From: Paraspadella gotoi | Taxonomy: Eukaryota > Chaetognatha | Direction: 5' to 3' | Assembly: GCA_051294375.1 (NCBI GenBank) | Contig: CM119265.1 | Span: 28,805,359 to 28,869,358 of the forward strand | DNA length: 64,000 nucleotides | Shown: in pieces, positions 33,470-47,517 of the stretch | Numbering within the stretch: the first letter of the stretch is position 1 | How the letters are laid out: each line of letters opens with the position of its first letter | Translations under genes and position numbers: made by a program | Notes under the pieces: model-generated | The model's input: the letters and a program-made list of their open reading frames with translations, nothing else | What the model was told of the DNA's origin: nothing | Databases searched by the model: none

Positions 33470-36400
33470 GAGAGGAGAGAGGAGAGAGGAAGAGAGAGAG
33501 AGAGAGAGAGAGACGAGAGAGGGAGAGAAAGGAGAGGATCAGCGAGAGAGAGAGGAGAGAGAAGCAGAGGAGAGACTGAGAGTAAGAAGAGAGACATAAA
33601 AGAGGAGAGAAGGTAGACTAATAGAGAAGAGAGAAGAGAGAGAGAGAGAGAAGAGATAGTAGTAGATTCAGATAAGACGCAGGAGTACGGTAGAACAAGC
33701 CGTAGAAGGACTGAGAGAAAGAGAAATAGAGAGAAGAGAGAGAGAGAGACCATGCGAGCCAGAAGAGGAGATCGGCGGGGAAGAGCGAAGGCAAGCTGAT
33801 GGCTAAAGGCACGGGTTAGCTGCTGATAAGGCAATAGAGAGAGGAGTGTACAACGATGAGATAGAAGAATGGAGAGCATGATGAGAGATAGTGACGTCGG
33901 AACGAAAGAAGAGAAGAGAAAGGGCGAAAGCGCGCCGGCGAGAGAGAGAGGAGGAAAGAGAAGAGGTCGGTATCTCGGATTTAAGAGACATTTGCACCGG
34001 GGCTAAGGAGAGAGCGAGTGGGGGAAAAGAAAACGAAGACAGAAGATAGGAGGGAGTCAACACGACATAACGGGACAGATAAGGTTTGAAATAAAGTGAG
34101 AACGGGAGGAGGCAAAGAGAGAGGAGTAACTGGAAGGATTTAGGAGTTTGAGAGAAAATGAGCAAGGAGGAGTACGATAGAAAGAAAGGAAATTAATAAA
34201 TTAATAAATAAAAATTTATTAGTATTAAAAGAATAAGAGAAGATAGGTAAAAGAATATCAATGTTACGTATGTTTTTATTTTTATATTTATGATAAAATG
34301 TAATTTTATGTTTTTTTTAAACACGGAGAGTTTTTAAGGCCAACGTCGAGGATTTAAGACATTGGGTTAACTTGGTGGCAGAGAATCTTCTAAGTTTTAA
34401 ATAAAAATATCATTGCTCTGAAGAAGGAAGATGTCGGCAAATTTATATTTCTTTTAATCCCTGCTTTTCACTTCCTATTACTTGTATATTACATATTAAT
34501 AATTAGAAAACACTACCTCGTCATTATATATCGAGGCCCACGTAGCGTCTCTGTTTGCATGGCAAAATAAAATCAAATTTCATATACTTATATTATATTA
34601 ATTTATAATAATAATTATACAATAATATATTCATATATATTTTTTACCCTATTTATCCAAATCAATATCATTTTGCCTTATATCACATCACAAGAAGCTG
34701 CATAGAGAAATTACAAAAAAGGTCTCACCCTTGTCCAACAAAATTGTTGCTTCGGCTTGCTCCATTAGTTTACTTGCCATTTGTCAGATCATATGGATCA
34801 CTTTTTCTGTGCATAAAGTTTGCTTGAATAAAAAATAGGGACTCTTTCTGCTCGATTGCCGCCGAAAATTACAAACCATCGAAGTATAAATGTCCTTGAC
34901 GGGTCCAAATGCTGCGAAGAGCGTAAATTGTTCTGGAATGGCGCGTTGTTCTCCGGCCGCTGCTTCTGCCGCGGCGGGGAAATTTGCTGCGGCCGGCTGC
35001 TGCTGCTTCCGTCGCCGAATCCGATTGCGTTCGACTAACTCTTGACTTTGATTTATCTCGGTCTTGACCGCTGCTTTTGCGAGAGAGAGAGAGAAGAGAG
35101 AGAGAGAGGATGTTGAATAACAGAGAGAAGAGATAGAGGCAAGAAGAGAAGGAGAAAAGGCCGAGGATGAGAGCAGAGAGAGAGTAGATGAAGAGAGAGG
35201 AATATAGACACCGAGTTGCAAACCTTCCGGGCGCCATCATTCCGAATCTCGGCGCGCAGATGACCGAACAATCGCAGATGCGGTCAGAAGCGCTAGAACC
35301 GATTGCAATCTGTAATCGACCAGATGCAGAAAGATGCTTGGTTGGGAGAACGCTGAGTTTATTGAAGTGTCATTTCCTGCGAAATGAAGGACTGCTGAGA
35401 TCTTTGCGTAAGACGAGTAATTGAATGTTTCAGATGCCAGACAAGATGGTAAGGCAGGTTGCCGTAAGAAAGCTCTTAGCTATTTTTTCGAGATCACACT
35501 ACTTGAGAGATATTTTCAATTAGGACGAATCGGCGATATATATATATTTTTCGGGTGCCTGACTATTTTTTGCTAATTCTTTTTTGCTCTTTTCTTGGCG
35601 TATTTTTCGTTTTCTTTTTCTCTTTATGGTGTCACTATTTGTCTTGTTTTTATGACTGCTCTTGTTTATTTTTTTGCTCTTTTATTTCATTTTAGCTCTT
35701 AAAGCTATTTTCACTCTTTCTCTTTTTTTAGCCTGGACTCATTATCTATATGATATTGTCAATTTTTTCTTTCCTTCTTTTGTATAAATTCTCTTTTGAA
35801 GAACAAAATTACATAAAGTTGACCATTGATCTATCTTACTATCTTGAGCTTTTTTGTCTAAAAGACAAAGAGGACAACGTATGTCGCAGTGCGTTAAAGA
35901 ATGTACGAAAATTGACAAAGAGTCGATTATGTGATCGATCACAATTTCGAAAGCGACGTCGATAGAGATAGAATTGATACACTCAGATCGTCACGTATAT
36001 AACAATTCAATGCAGTTAATTATTTGTTCACAATGACCTGACCAAAAAAAGATAAACGTTTCCGGATTGACTTATCAAGGTTAATTAATTCAAGATAAAT
36101 TGCGAATGAATTAGAAAATGACCGGACGAGGTCTCGCGCTATTCGGTGTCGGGAGAGAGAAAATCGACCCGATAATAGCACGACAATGAAGACGCGACGA
36201 CGGAGACGAACACGACGGACGCCCGAAACGAACGACGAGCGACGAAAATGGCCTTTAAGCGTCGTATGATTGAGAAGCATCGCATCTTTCGGCCTTAAAA
36301 AGAACTTATTTATTTTCCGTCGACGTCACTGAACGATAAGACGACGACAATGATTGTGATGAAGATGATGACAATGACAAGATACACAGGAGACAATGAG

Positions 36401-37400
36401 TATGATGATGACGATGAAGGGACGGCAACGACAATGAATAGATGACGACGTCGGATAAACAACCTTCTATTTTATCCTCTTTCTTCCTTCTTTCATTCTA
36501 TTTTATCTTTCCTTCCTCTCTCTCCTTCCTCTTCCTTCTCTTCCTCCCTCTCCTCTCTTTCTTCCTCCTTTCTTCCTTTCCCTCTCCCTCATTCTCAGAA
36601 CTATTGGCCATACATTGTATCTCCTCGTCTTCGATTCCTTGGGCGAGCGCTCTGAACTCCCGTTTCGATGGTATCAAATCACGGTCGTGTTCAAGGTCGG
36701 CGCTGAACGGAACCGTAGTAGGATCGTATGAATGAGGTGAGAAGAAAAGATGGGACGGAGGGAACATGGAAGCAAAGAGGAAGAATGAGGGAGGATAGAG
36801 AGAAGAGTAGTGAGGAAGTAGAAGGTAGATACATGAGGATAAAGGGTGAATACAAACAACTAAATTTCTACCAATAAAATAAAATAAAAATCCTCACAAT
36901 ACTATTTTTTGTCCTGTCAGGATACGATTTTTGTTTCTTTTGCGATATTTTTTCATAGAAGAGGATTTGTTGATAAAAGTGATGTTACGTCTTATAATAC
37001 TAATGCATTTGAGCATAAAAGGAAGTACTATGATTTAAGACTATGGCCTGCTCCACTGAATTGCATTGTAATCTGATTTATCTCTGAATTTGACTTATGG
37101 GTATCCATTTAATTACAATAATAATTGAGGCAATATTTAGGTGAGCCAAATTTATTTTTTATCCATTATTATTTCGTACATTGTTAAGGTATTGCGATTA
37201 ACTTTCCCATGACGACCATTTTCAAAAGTAGTCGGCATGAAAACTAGTCAGTTTATGAGAAACATGCGGTAAGTTCATTCTAACGCACATTACCTTTTCT
37301 ATGGATAGCCTGATCGCGAAGAACACGAAGGTCCACTTCGATCATGTGAATGATCTAGATCTTCTTACCACACCAATTTTCGTCTCCATCATCTCTCTCT
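33470..37400 (+). repeat. Locus copy A, part 1 (matches 42,511-45,240)
   Basis: Shares its sequence in order with copy B. Examples are AGAGAAAATGAGCAA at 34,150 and 42,868, TTGCGTTCGACTA at 35,026 and 43,391, CTCTTTTGAAGAACAAAAT at 35,790 and 44,027, AAGCGTCGTATGATTGAGAA at 36,257 and 44,379, and CAACCTTCTATTTTATC at 36,460 and 44,577. Copy A is longer and carries many one-base insertions relative to B, the pattern of an uncorrected long read. The purine tract at 33,470-34,170 and the pyrimidine tract at 36,475-36,590 lie inside it. Confidence 0.85.
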
Positions 37401-40035
37401 TACTCTACTCTTCCTACTTTTCTTTCACTCTTCATCTCTCTCTCTGCCACTCCTCTTCACATTGCAAGAGTATCAAAGCCATATCTTCAATTGACCTGAT
37501 TTCAGCTTTTCATCACTATCCAAATTAACTTATTTAATTTTTTTTTCAGGTAAAACAAATTTAAAAGATTTCAACCGATAGGCGCTTATCGTCTCATACT
37601 TTGTATTTCTTACGTTTTTGATCCTCCTTTTACTTATGCTCAGTCAGAAATCTTCTATCATGATTGTCTTATTATGCTGTATAATATCATTAATTACATT
37701 TTCTTTCTGATAATACAGTTAAGTCTTTAGTCTCTCTCTAAATCACTTATTACTCCCAAGGGAGGGAAGACGGATTTGAGTATTGATCTCTTTTAATCAC
37801 TTCTTGTATTTACTGCGCTCACTCTCGACTCCCCAACTGAATTTTTCTACTTTCGTCCTTTCTCTCTCTTTACTTTTACTACAATTATTTTAAACCTATC
37901 AAATGCATATACCTTCGCTTCTTATCCCATCCTCTGCAAAACATTTACTCTATTACTTATGAGCATTTCCAAAAATATTTTTAACTGTCTATAATCTTAA
38001 GAATAGACTTAAATAATAAGTTTTCAAACATTTTCTTTCTTTCTCTCTCACACAAATTGCGCCGTGGATGACAGAGTATACAGAGCAAGTAATTGTCTTA
38101 TTCGTCTCGTTGTTTCAGTTATCATTTACAATAACCATTATCTGGATCCATAGAGAATACATTTTCAAAATTATATACTCAGCAATCTCTATTATTCACC
38201 CATGCTCAGAGAAAAGAGTATAAAGGAATCATTACGCATTTAGGCTGCATCAAAAAATAGACATTTTAATTTACCAGATTTTTAAGGGAAATTATTAAAA
38301 AGGATTAAATAAAATAATATTACTAGGAAAAAGTTATAGTTTAGAAAGTTAATTTATGATTTTTTAAATTTTTTAAAATTATTTATGATTCACTAGAATG
38401 TTTGTGTTACAAAAACAAACAACTGTTAAAGATTACAATTTATTTTATAGGAGGTATATTAAAGAATATATTTTATAAATTATTTGTGTTTTCACAGGTT
38501 AAGGATGATATGGTTTGGTTGGTGTCAAAAACGCTGTTAAATTCACAAATGTGATTTTTTATTAAAAAAGAAAGAAATATTTGGTAATTTAGGTTTAAAG
38601 GGGTAATGGTTATTAAGGGGAGGTGTATAAGTTAAAAGGTTGAAGTAAATTGGATAAAAAGCTTAAGAAAAGATAATAGTAAATATAATTTAGAATTAAA
38701 TAAAGGATATGGAATTAAGTTATAGATTTAGTAAAGGAGTATTTAAATAACATGGTCAAAAGTGTGATAATTAGACAGTTTGGTTATATTGACGTGAGTA
38801 AATAATATTTGTTCATACAAAATAAATATCTCATATGAGCTCTATATAAAAGAAAAATAGTTAGTTAAATTTTATATGACTTTGTAACTGGTCCGGAAAC
38901 GAAAAAGTAATTATTTCAAACCAACAACTAATTTAAAAAACAAATGCTATACGGTTTATACTTGAGTAGAATCCAAATAACGGTGAACTACTTGAAAAAC
39001 AATAATATTCATACTTACCAGAAAATTTTTCTCCGCAATTGGACTCGGTCAGTAAGATCTAAACGGTTGAATTTCTAATTTTAGCCTTATTCAGCACGTT
39101 CTCGAGTTAACTTAGTAAGAAGTTATCATTTTTTCTTCCTGTCACTTTAAGCTCGTAACACGCAGATTTGGCTTTCAATTAATATAGCATATTGTTTTTC
39201 GTTTTAACATCTTTTCTATATTAAGTAGGAGTTATATTTCTGTACACTTTAAAGCTCGTATAATTCTATTTCTCTTATTGGCTGACAATAATCTTTGGTC
39301 TCACGGACATAATACGAAATTTTTTCTGATAAAGAAACGAATTTATAGCCAGTTCAATGCTCGAAAAACAAACTAAATGGTCCGAGGTTGCCACCGAGAC
39401 TCGCTCACTGACTCATGGTTAAAAGTTACTAAGTTTAAGATAACACTGAAAGAGCTAGACGAACATCCGATAGCGTTTACGAGACTGTTGCCCTCACGCT
39501 GGTTATCCAGAGTTAAGTTTGGTCAGTAGAATTAAGTCATAATTCTATTGTCGCATATTTTTTTGTGTCACAAAGTTGGTGGTTAATCGGTATAAGTATA
39601 TATTTGATGGAAGGATCTCACTTCATAACGAATATAATCGGTTTTATTTTTTTGTATCTTATGGAATTCTAAAATTTTTATAATTGGAATGTTATCGTCC
39701 ATAACACTCATTAAGTCGGATTTTTTTTCTAACTTTGTCATTAAAATATAAATATCTACAATAATTCGAATAGCACACTCATTTTTAACGTCTTCGTTCA
39801 ATTTTATATATTCATCGACTACATAACAAAAAAACATCGTGCCATATAAAGATTAAAACACATCATTTTTTTTATCTTCAGCACTCTATTAAACATAACC
39901 AGAATCACACTAAGTATAGCAAATAATTCAATATCAAGCCATTTCACATTATAACCAGACTCAATCTTTTAATCTTTTTTATGAACAAACTATTATAAAC
40001 CAAAATTCACATAGGGAAAATTATTTACAAAGGAA
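37401..40035. other. AT-rich stretch present only in copy A, no gene
   Basis: About 2.6 kb without a counterpart between the flanking matched blocks of copy B (45,240-45,400). AT-rich, with few repeats and no recognisable gene; a minus-strand open frame at 39,583-39,837 (84 codons, normal composition) has no motif I know. Confidence 0.55.
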
Positions 40036-40772
40036 TCCTCTTGCTCGCTCTCCTCTCTCTCCTCACTTCATCTCTCTCCTCTCTTCTCTCTCTCTCTCTC
40101 TCCTCTCTTTCCTCTCTCTCTCACTCTCTTTCTCTTGTCTTTTTTCAACTCTCTCTCTATTTTTCGCTAGACACTACTGTTTTTCTCTCACTTTCTTTGG
40201 CAGCGGAAGATTCTAATGTAAGAGACTTCACGCTTAAATTTCTTACGCTTTGTTCCTTCTCTCTCTCTTTCTTTCTCTATATTCTCTTTCTCTTCTCTCT
40301 CTTCTCTCTCTCTCTCTCTCCCTCTCTCTCTCTCTCTCGATTCTCTTCTCTCCTCTCTCTCTTCTTCCTCTCTTCTCTCTCTCTCTTTAAAGTCTCTCTT
40401 GCTCTCTCCTCTCTCTTCTCTCCTCTCTCTCTTCTCTCTCTCTCCTCTTCTCTCTCTCTGCTCCATCCTCTCTGTCTTCAAATTGATTTCCCTCTTTTAT
40501 GAAAGGTTCCCTTCGTTTGGCCTGAGATTGCTGTTTGGCGCCTTCAGCCGAATTTTGTGGAAGAGAAAAAAAATGATGAGATGTAATACTATTTCTTTTT
40601 GAGAAAAAAAAAAATTCATAAAAATGATTAATAGGCCAACAATATAAACGAGGCTAATTTTATGTTTATTTAAAAACATTAAAAACATTTAATTGGGTAT
40701 ATTTAATAGTACAATTTATTCATGTATATTCTGACAACTATGGATGCGGAGGAACAGGACATACGAACCAGA

Positions 40773-40796
40773 TAGACAGACAGACAGACATAAGGA
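40773..40796. repeat. (CAGA)n microsatellite
   Basis: About five CAGA units; the copy B equivalent at 46,148-46,193 is longer and interrupted. Confidence 0.9.
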
Positions 40797-40839
40797 AAAG
40801 ACAGAAATGAAAGTTAATTAATTAAGATGATGTGAGGAG

Positions 40840-41530
40840 AGAAATCGGAAGAGGAGAGAACGAGGAAGAAGAAAGAAGGCGAGGAGGAAGGAAGATGAAA
40901 GAAGAAAAAGACAGAGGAAAAGAAGAGGAGGAGAGAAAGGACGAGGAAGAAGAAAAGAAGGCGAGGAGGGAAGATTAAAAGATAAAGGAAGGAAGAGAGG
41001 GAGGGAAGGACGGGACGAGTGGACCGCGGGAGGAAAAAAAAAGGGAGGTTCATGCCTTGGAAACTTTTTTCTCGGGTCGCTCGACGGAGACGCCGAATGG
41101 TTTCCTCACCGGAGGGAAAAAGGAAGAAAAAGGAGGAAAAAGAAAAAAAGGTGGAAAAGGAAAGAAACGAGGAGGAAAAGACAGAAAGGAGGAAAAAAAA
41201 AGAAAAAGTGGGAGAAAAAGAAAGAAAAAAAAGAGAAAAGAAAAGGTGGAACGGAAAGCAAAAGGAGGGAAAAAGAAAAAAAGGTGAAAAAAGATAGAAA
41301 ACGGGGAGAAAAAAAAGGAAAGAAAAAGGAGGGGAAAAAAAGGTGGAAAAAGGGAAGAAAAAGTAAGAAAAGTGGCAAAGGAAAGAAAAAGTGGAAAAAG
41401 GGGAAAAGAGACAAAATAAAAAAGAGAAAAAGAGGAAAAAGGAAAGAAAAAGGAAAGAAAAAGAAGGGAAAAAAAGGAGGAATTAAGGAAAGAAAAACGC
41501 AAAAAAGAAAAAGAATAAACGAAAGGAGAA
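40840..41530. repeat. Purine-only GGA/AAAG tract
   Basis: Imperfect GAGGAAGAAG then GGAAAAAAGGAAAGAAAAAG words, a minisatellite-like purine tract matching 46,230-46,950 and 58,013-58,390. The Lys/Glu- and Phe/Ser-rich open frames are composition artefacts. Confidence 0.85.
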
Positions 41531-42485
41531 AGTTATGTTTCCTCTTTTGTGGTCAAATTCTGAGACAATTTTAAAGGAGTTAAACAAAAGTAGCAAACGC
41601 ATAAAAATGAATTTTGTTTTTTTCGAAGTTAGAGGGGACATTAAGAGGGTATGTTTACGGCACTGACTGTCAAATAGAGGTCGCTTTTTTATTATGTTAA
41701 TGGTATTTTTTTGGCCAACTACTCCAAAAGCGTCCTAATTTTAGATTAAATATTTATTTAATTTATTTATTAAGTTAAATTTTAAATATTAGGATTATGA
41801 CTGATATTACAATTTTGGTTATAGTCCCAGGAATTAGTTGAAGGTTGGGTATAAATTATGAGTTCTGAAAAAAGATTAGTGTTAGAAGTTAAGAAGAAAA
41901 ATTAAACAAAATTCTGGAATAGTCTAAAAAGCTAATTTTAGATTTAAGGTGCTGTAGTTAATTGAGATACTTTAAGTAGAAATCTTCAAACGAATGATTA
42001 TTGTAGCGTTTTTGCTGTTTCCTTTTCTTCTTCAATTTTTCATCTTTTTCTCTCTCTCTTCTCGTCCGTTCTCTCGCTCTCTCTCTCTCTCTTCTCTCTC
42101 GCTCTCTTCTCTCTCTCCTCGTCTCTCTCTCTCTCTCTCTCTCTTTCTTTTCTTTGTGGTAATTTTGTTGATAGGCCGGTGATGGGTTTGTGTGGGCGAC
42201 TGTTTAGTGACAGTCTTCAAAAAAAAACTTCTTTCTTTCTCATCATCGACCATCGTGCGCATAGCGCGAAACGCGTGTTTTTGCGCCGCGGGAGCGTTTT
42301 ACCTATTTTCTTTCTTTAAAAAAAGAAACCGAAAAATCTTCTTTATTTTTTGTATCTCCTTCCATTTTAGTTTCTCCCTTTCGTCTCCTTTCTTTTTTTT
42401 ACTTTTCTTCTTTTCCTATCCCTCTTCTCTTCTTTCTCTCCCGTCCTCTCTCTTCCTCCTCTCTTGTGCTCTTTCCTTCTCTCCT

Positions 42486-42510
42486 NNNNNNNNNNNNNNN
42501 NNNNNNNNNN
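42486..42510. other. Assembly gap (25 N) between copy A and copy B
   Basis: 25 N at the boundary where the locus sequence starts again. Confidence 1.
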
Positions 42511-42590
42511 GAGATACGAGGAGAGAGAGAGAGGAGAGAGAAAAGAGAGAGGAGAGAAAGAGAGAGGAGAAAGAGAGAGAGATTATAAGA

Positions 42591-42665
<75 letters not shown>

Positions 42666-42683
42666 AGAGAAAGAGAGAGGAAA

Positions 42684-42723
<40 letters not shown>

Positions 42724-43440
42724 GGAAGGCGCCGCGCAGAAGAAAAGTCTTCTCAATTTAGAGACATTTCCGGCTAAAAAATGGGGAAAAGAAAAGACAA
42801 TGAAGCAAAGGACGATAGAAAATGAAAAGGAGGAAGAGAGAATGAGAAAAATTTAAGAGAAAATGAGCAAAAGATAGAAAAGAAAGGAATTATTATAATA
42901 ATAATTAATAAGTATTAATAAGTAATAAGTAGTAATAATTTTTTTACTTTTTGTTGCAGAATCTTAAAGTTTTAAAATCATTTTCTTTTAATTCCTGTTA
43001 TCCTATTAAAACACTACTTCAATATAAGGCCAGAGCGTCTCTTTTGCCATGCAAAATAAAAAATCAATTATATATATATATATATTATATATATATAATT
43101 ATTAATTTATAATAATAATATATATATATATTATATATATTATATATTTATCCATTAATTTTTTTATAACCGAAGAAGCTGCTGGAAAAAAAAAGTCTCA
43201 CCAAAATGTTGCTGCTCCCAATTAGCTGCCGCAACTAATCACTTCGGCATAAAGTTGCTGAAAAAAATATGATCTTTCTACTGCGACAATTTGCGGCAGC
43301 TGCGAAGAGCGTCTGCTGTGGGCCGCTGCTTCTGCCGCGGCGGGGAAATTTGCTGCGGGCGGCTGCTGCTGCTTCGTCGCCGAATCCCGATTGCGTTCGA
43401 CTAGACTCTTGACTTTGATTTATCTCGGTCTGCGCTCTTT

Positions 43441-43443
<3 letters not shown>

Positions 43444-43517
<74 letters not shown>
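43444..43517. repeat. (GA)n microsatellite
   Basis: 37 uninterrupted GA units. The copy A equivalent (about 35,080-35,110) is short and interrupted. Confidence 0.97.
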
Positions 43518-43519
<2 letters not shown>

Positions 43520-44159
43520 TTCCGAGTTGCAACTTCGGCGCCTCTTCGAATCTCGGCGCGCAGATGCCGAAACAGATGCGCATGCCGCTAGACGTTGCAT
43601 CTGTCGACAGATGCCGAAAGATGCTTGGTTGGGAGACGCTGAGTTTATGAATGTCATTTCACCTGCGAAATGAAGGACTTGGAATCTTTTTAAACGAGTT
43701 GAATGTCTTCAGATGCCGGACAGATGTAAGGCAGGTGCCGTAAGAAGCTCTTAGCTATTTTCAGATCACATACTTTGAGAGATTTTCATATGGACGATGG
43801 CGATATATATATATTTTTCGGTGCTCTATTTTGCTCTTTTTTGCTCTTTTTGCTTTTTTTTCTTTCTTTTTCTTCTTTATGGTCTTTTGTCTTTTTTTTA
43901 TCTGCTCTTTTTTTTTTGCTCTTTTTATTCTTTTAGCTCTTTTAGCTATTTTTCCTTTTTTCTTTTTTTTTGCCTGGACTCTATTAATTATCATTCACTT
44001 TTTTTCTTTCCTTCTTTTGTAAAATTCTCTTTTGAAGAACAAAATACTAAGTTGACATTGTCTATCTTACTATCTCTTTTTTGTCTAAAAAGACAAAGAG
44101 GACAAAGTCGCACGTCGTTAAAGAATGACGAAAATTTGACAATAAAGTCGATTATTGTG

Positions 44160-44299
44160 ACGACAATGACAAAGACGACGTCGATGACGATGATCACTAC
44201 GACGATAACAAAGACGACTTTGTTCACAATGATGAAAAAGACGAAGACACAAACCACGATGACGATGACAACGACGATAATAGCAACGACAATGAAGAA

Positions 44300-44369
<70 letters not shown>

Positions 44370-44560
44370 TTGCCTTTTAAGCGTCGTATGATTGAGAAGC
44401 ATCGCGTCTCTTCGGCCTTAAAAGAACTTATTTATTTCCGTCGACGGCAACGACGATAACGACGACGACAATGATGATGATGAAGATGATGACAATGACA
44501 AAGATACCGGAGACAATGAGTATGATGATGACGATGAGGACGGCAACGACAATGACATAG
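44160..44560. repeat. GAC/GAT triplet-rich region with (ACG)23
   Basis: Imperfect GACGAT/GACAAT triplets throughout, with a perfect ACG run at 44,300-44,369. The run is missing from the matching part of copy A (36,190-36,255). Confidence 0.9.
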
Positions 44561-45225
44561 ATGACGACGTCGATAACAACCTTCTATTTTATCTCTTTCT
44601 TCTCTTCATTCTATTTTATCTTTCCTTCCTCTCTCTCCTTCCTCTCCTTCTCTTCCTCCCTCTCCCTCTCTTCCTCCCTCTTCCTTCTCCCTCTCCCCTC
44701 TCCCTCGTCTTCTTTGGCGACGCTCTGATCGTTTTGTATCAATCAGTTTAGCGGCGATGAACGGAACCGTAAAGAGGACGAGATGGGGAGGAAAAGAGGG
44801 AGAGGAAATGGAAGAGAGGAAGAAGGGGAGGAAGAGAGAGAGAGTAGGAAGAAGAGAGGTAGAATAAGAGGAAAAGGGTGAAACAAAACTAAATTTCACA
44901 AAAAATAAAAATAAAAATCACATACTATTTTTTGTCTGTCACGTTTTTGTCCTTTGGATATTTTCATAAAATTTTATAAAAAGTGATGTAGTTTACTAAG
45001 ATTTACTGGAGTAAGTTGATATTTCATATGATTTTTTACATTTCTTTGGGTATTTATACAATAATAATTGAGGCTTTATTTAAATATTGATGAGGTTGAT
45101 TACTTCCCATAGACTTCAAAAGTGTAGGCAATGTCGTTTGGCTGCGGAATTTCTGACGCACTTACCTTTTTATGGACGCGTGGAGACAACGATCATTTCA
45201 CAGTCAGACTCTCACCCCATTTCCG

Positions 45226-45229
<4 letters not shown>

Positions 45230-45289
<60 letters not shown>

Positions 45290-45436
45290 CTTCTCTCTCT
45301 CTCTCTCTCTCTTCCTCTCTCTCTCTCTCTCTCTTCTGTGTCCACCGGCGACGTTGTTTTGTCTCTTTATAGCTCGTTTTATGCGCTTTGTCCCGTCCGA
45401 ATGAATTTCTCTCTTTCTCTCTCTCTTCTCTCTTTT

Positions 45437-45472
<36 letters not shown>

Positions 45473-45484
45473 CATCTCTCTTCT

Positions 45485-45515
<31 letters not shown>

Positions 45516-45673
45516 TTCTCCTTTCTCTCTCTCTCTCTCTTTCTCTTTCTTTTTTCAACTCTCTCTCTATTTTCGCAGACCTACTGTGTTCTTCTCTCAC
45601 TTTCTTTGGCAGCGGAAGATTTATGTAAGAGACTTCACCTTAAATTTCTTTACCTTTTCCTTCTCTCTCTCTA

Positions 45674-45766
<93 letters not shown>

Positions 45767-45847
45767 ATCCTCTCTCTCTCTCCCTTCTCTCTCTCTCTCT
45801 CTCCCTTCTCTCTTCTCTCCTCTCTATTCACCTCATCTCTTCTCTCT

Positions 45848-45889
<42 letters not shown>

Positions 45890-45890
45890 T
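45230..45890. repeat. Long interrupted (CT)n tracts
   Basis: Several CT runs of 20-60 bp separated by short unique parts (CACCGGCGACGTTG at 45,343; GGCAGCGGAAG at 45,608). All long open frames are Ser/Leu or Arg/Glu repeats. Confidence 0.9.
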
Positions 45891-47461
45891 CAATTGATTT
45901 CCCTCTTTTTATGAAAGGTTCCCTTGTTTGGCCTGAGATTGCTGTTGGCGCCTTCAGCCGAATTTTGTGGAAGAGAAAAAAAATGATGAGATGTATATAT
46001 TTCTTTTTTGAGAAAAAAAAAAATTCATAAAATGATAAAGGCCACAATATAACGAGGCTAATTTTATGTTTATTTAAACATTAAAACATTTAATGGGTAT
46101 ATTTAATAAGTACAATTTATTCATGTATATTCATGACAACTATGGATGGAGAGACAAACAGACATACAGACAGATAGACAGACAGACAGACATAGGAAAA
46201 GACAGAAATGAAAGTTCAATAACTTAAGATGATGATGAGGAGAGAAATCGGAAGAGGAGAGAACGAGGAAGAAGAAGAAGGCGAGGAGGAGGAAGATGAA
46301 GAAGAAAAGGAAGAGGAAGAAGAGGAGGAGGAGAAGGACGAGGAAGAAGAAGAAGGCGAGGAGGAGGAAGATTAAAAAGAAAAGGAAGAGGAAGAAGAGG
46401 AGGAGGAGAAGGACGAGGAACGAGGGACCGCGGGAGGAAAAAAAAGGGAGGTTCAATTGCTTGGAACTTTTCTCGGTCGCCTCAGACGGAGACGCCGAAA
46501 TGGTTTTCCTCCACCGGAGGGAAAAAAGGAAAGAAAAAGGAGGAAAAAAGAAAAAAAAGGTGGAAAAAAGGAAAGAAAACGGAGGAGAAAAAGAAAGAAA
46601 AAGGAGGAAAAAAGAAAGAAAAAGTGGAAAAAAAGAAAGAAAAAAGAAGAGAAAAGAAAAAGTGGAAAAAAGGAAAGAAAAAGGAGGAAAAAAGAAAAAA
46701 AGGTGGAAAAAAGGAAAGAAAACGGAGAAAAAAAGGAAAGAAAAAGGAGGGGAAAAAAGGTGGAAAAAGGAAGAAAAAAGTAAAGAAAAAGTGGAAAAAA
46801 GGAAAGAAAAAGTGGAAAAAAGGGAAAAAAAGAGGCAAAATAAAAAAGAAAAAAGAGGAAAAAAGGAAAGAAAAAGGAAAGAAAAAGAAGGAAAAAAAAG
46901 GAGGAATTAAGGAAAGAAAAACCAAAAAAAGAAAAGAAGTAAACGAAAAGAGAAAGTTATGTATCTCCTCTTTTGTGGTCAAATTCTGAGACTAATTTTT
47001 AAAGGAGTTAAACAAAAGTAGCAAACCATAAAATGAATTTGTTTTTTTCGAAGTTAGGGGACATTAAGAGGGTATGTTTACGGCACTGACTGTCACATAG
47101 CGTCGCTTTTTATTATGTTAATGTATTTTTTTGGCCATATACTCCAAAAGCGTCTAATTTTAGCTTAAATATTTATTTAATTTATTTATTAAGTTAAATT
47201 TTAAATATTAGGTTATTGAATGATATTACAATTTTGGTTATAGTCAGGAATTAGTTGAAGGTTGGGTATATAATTATGAAGTTTGAAAAAAGATTAGTGT
47301 TAGAAGTTAAGAAGAAAAATTAAACAAAATTCTTGGAATAGTCTAAAAGCTAATTATTAGATTTAAGGTGCTGTAGTTAAATTGAGATATTTAAGTAGAA
47401 ATCCTTCAAACGAATGATTATTGTACGTTTTTGTGTTTCTTTTTCTTCTTCAATTTTCAAT

Positions 47462-47517
<56 letters not shown>

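Larger units (their letters stand above)
40036..42485 (+). repeat. Locus copy A, part 2 (matches 45,400-47,860)
   Basis: Same order as copy B: CT-rich tract, CACTTTCTTTGGCAGCGGAAG (40,188 and 45,598), TGGCCTGAGATTGCTG (40,518 and 45,928), CAGACAGACA repeat, purine tract, TATGTTTACGGCACTGACTG (41,650 and 47,075), CT tract, and CATCATCGACCATCGTGCGCAT. It ends at a 25-N gap in a pyrimidine tract. Confidence 0.85.

Noticed and set aside
34784-35221. Minus-strand frame with Ala/Gln/Arg-rich peptide, also partly seen near 43,400
   Set aside because: The reading frame is not conserved between copies A and B, and the Ala/Gln runs come from GCC/GCT triplets.
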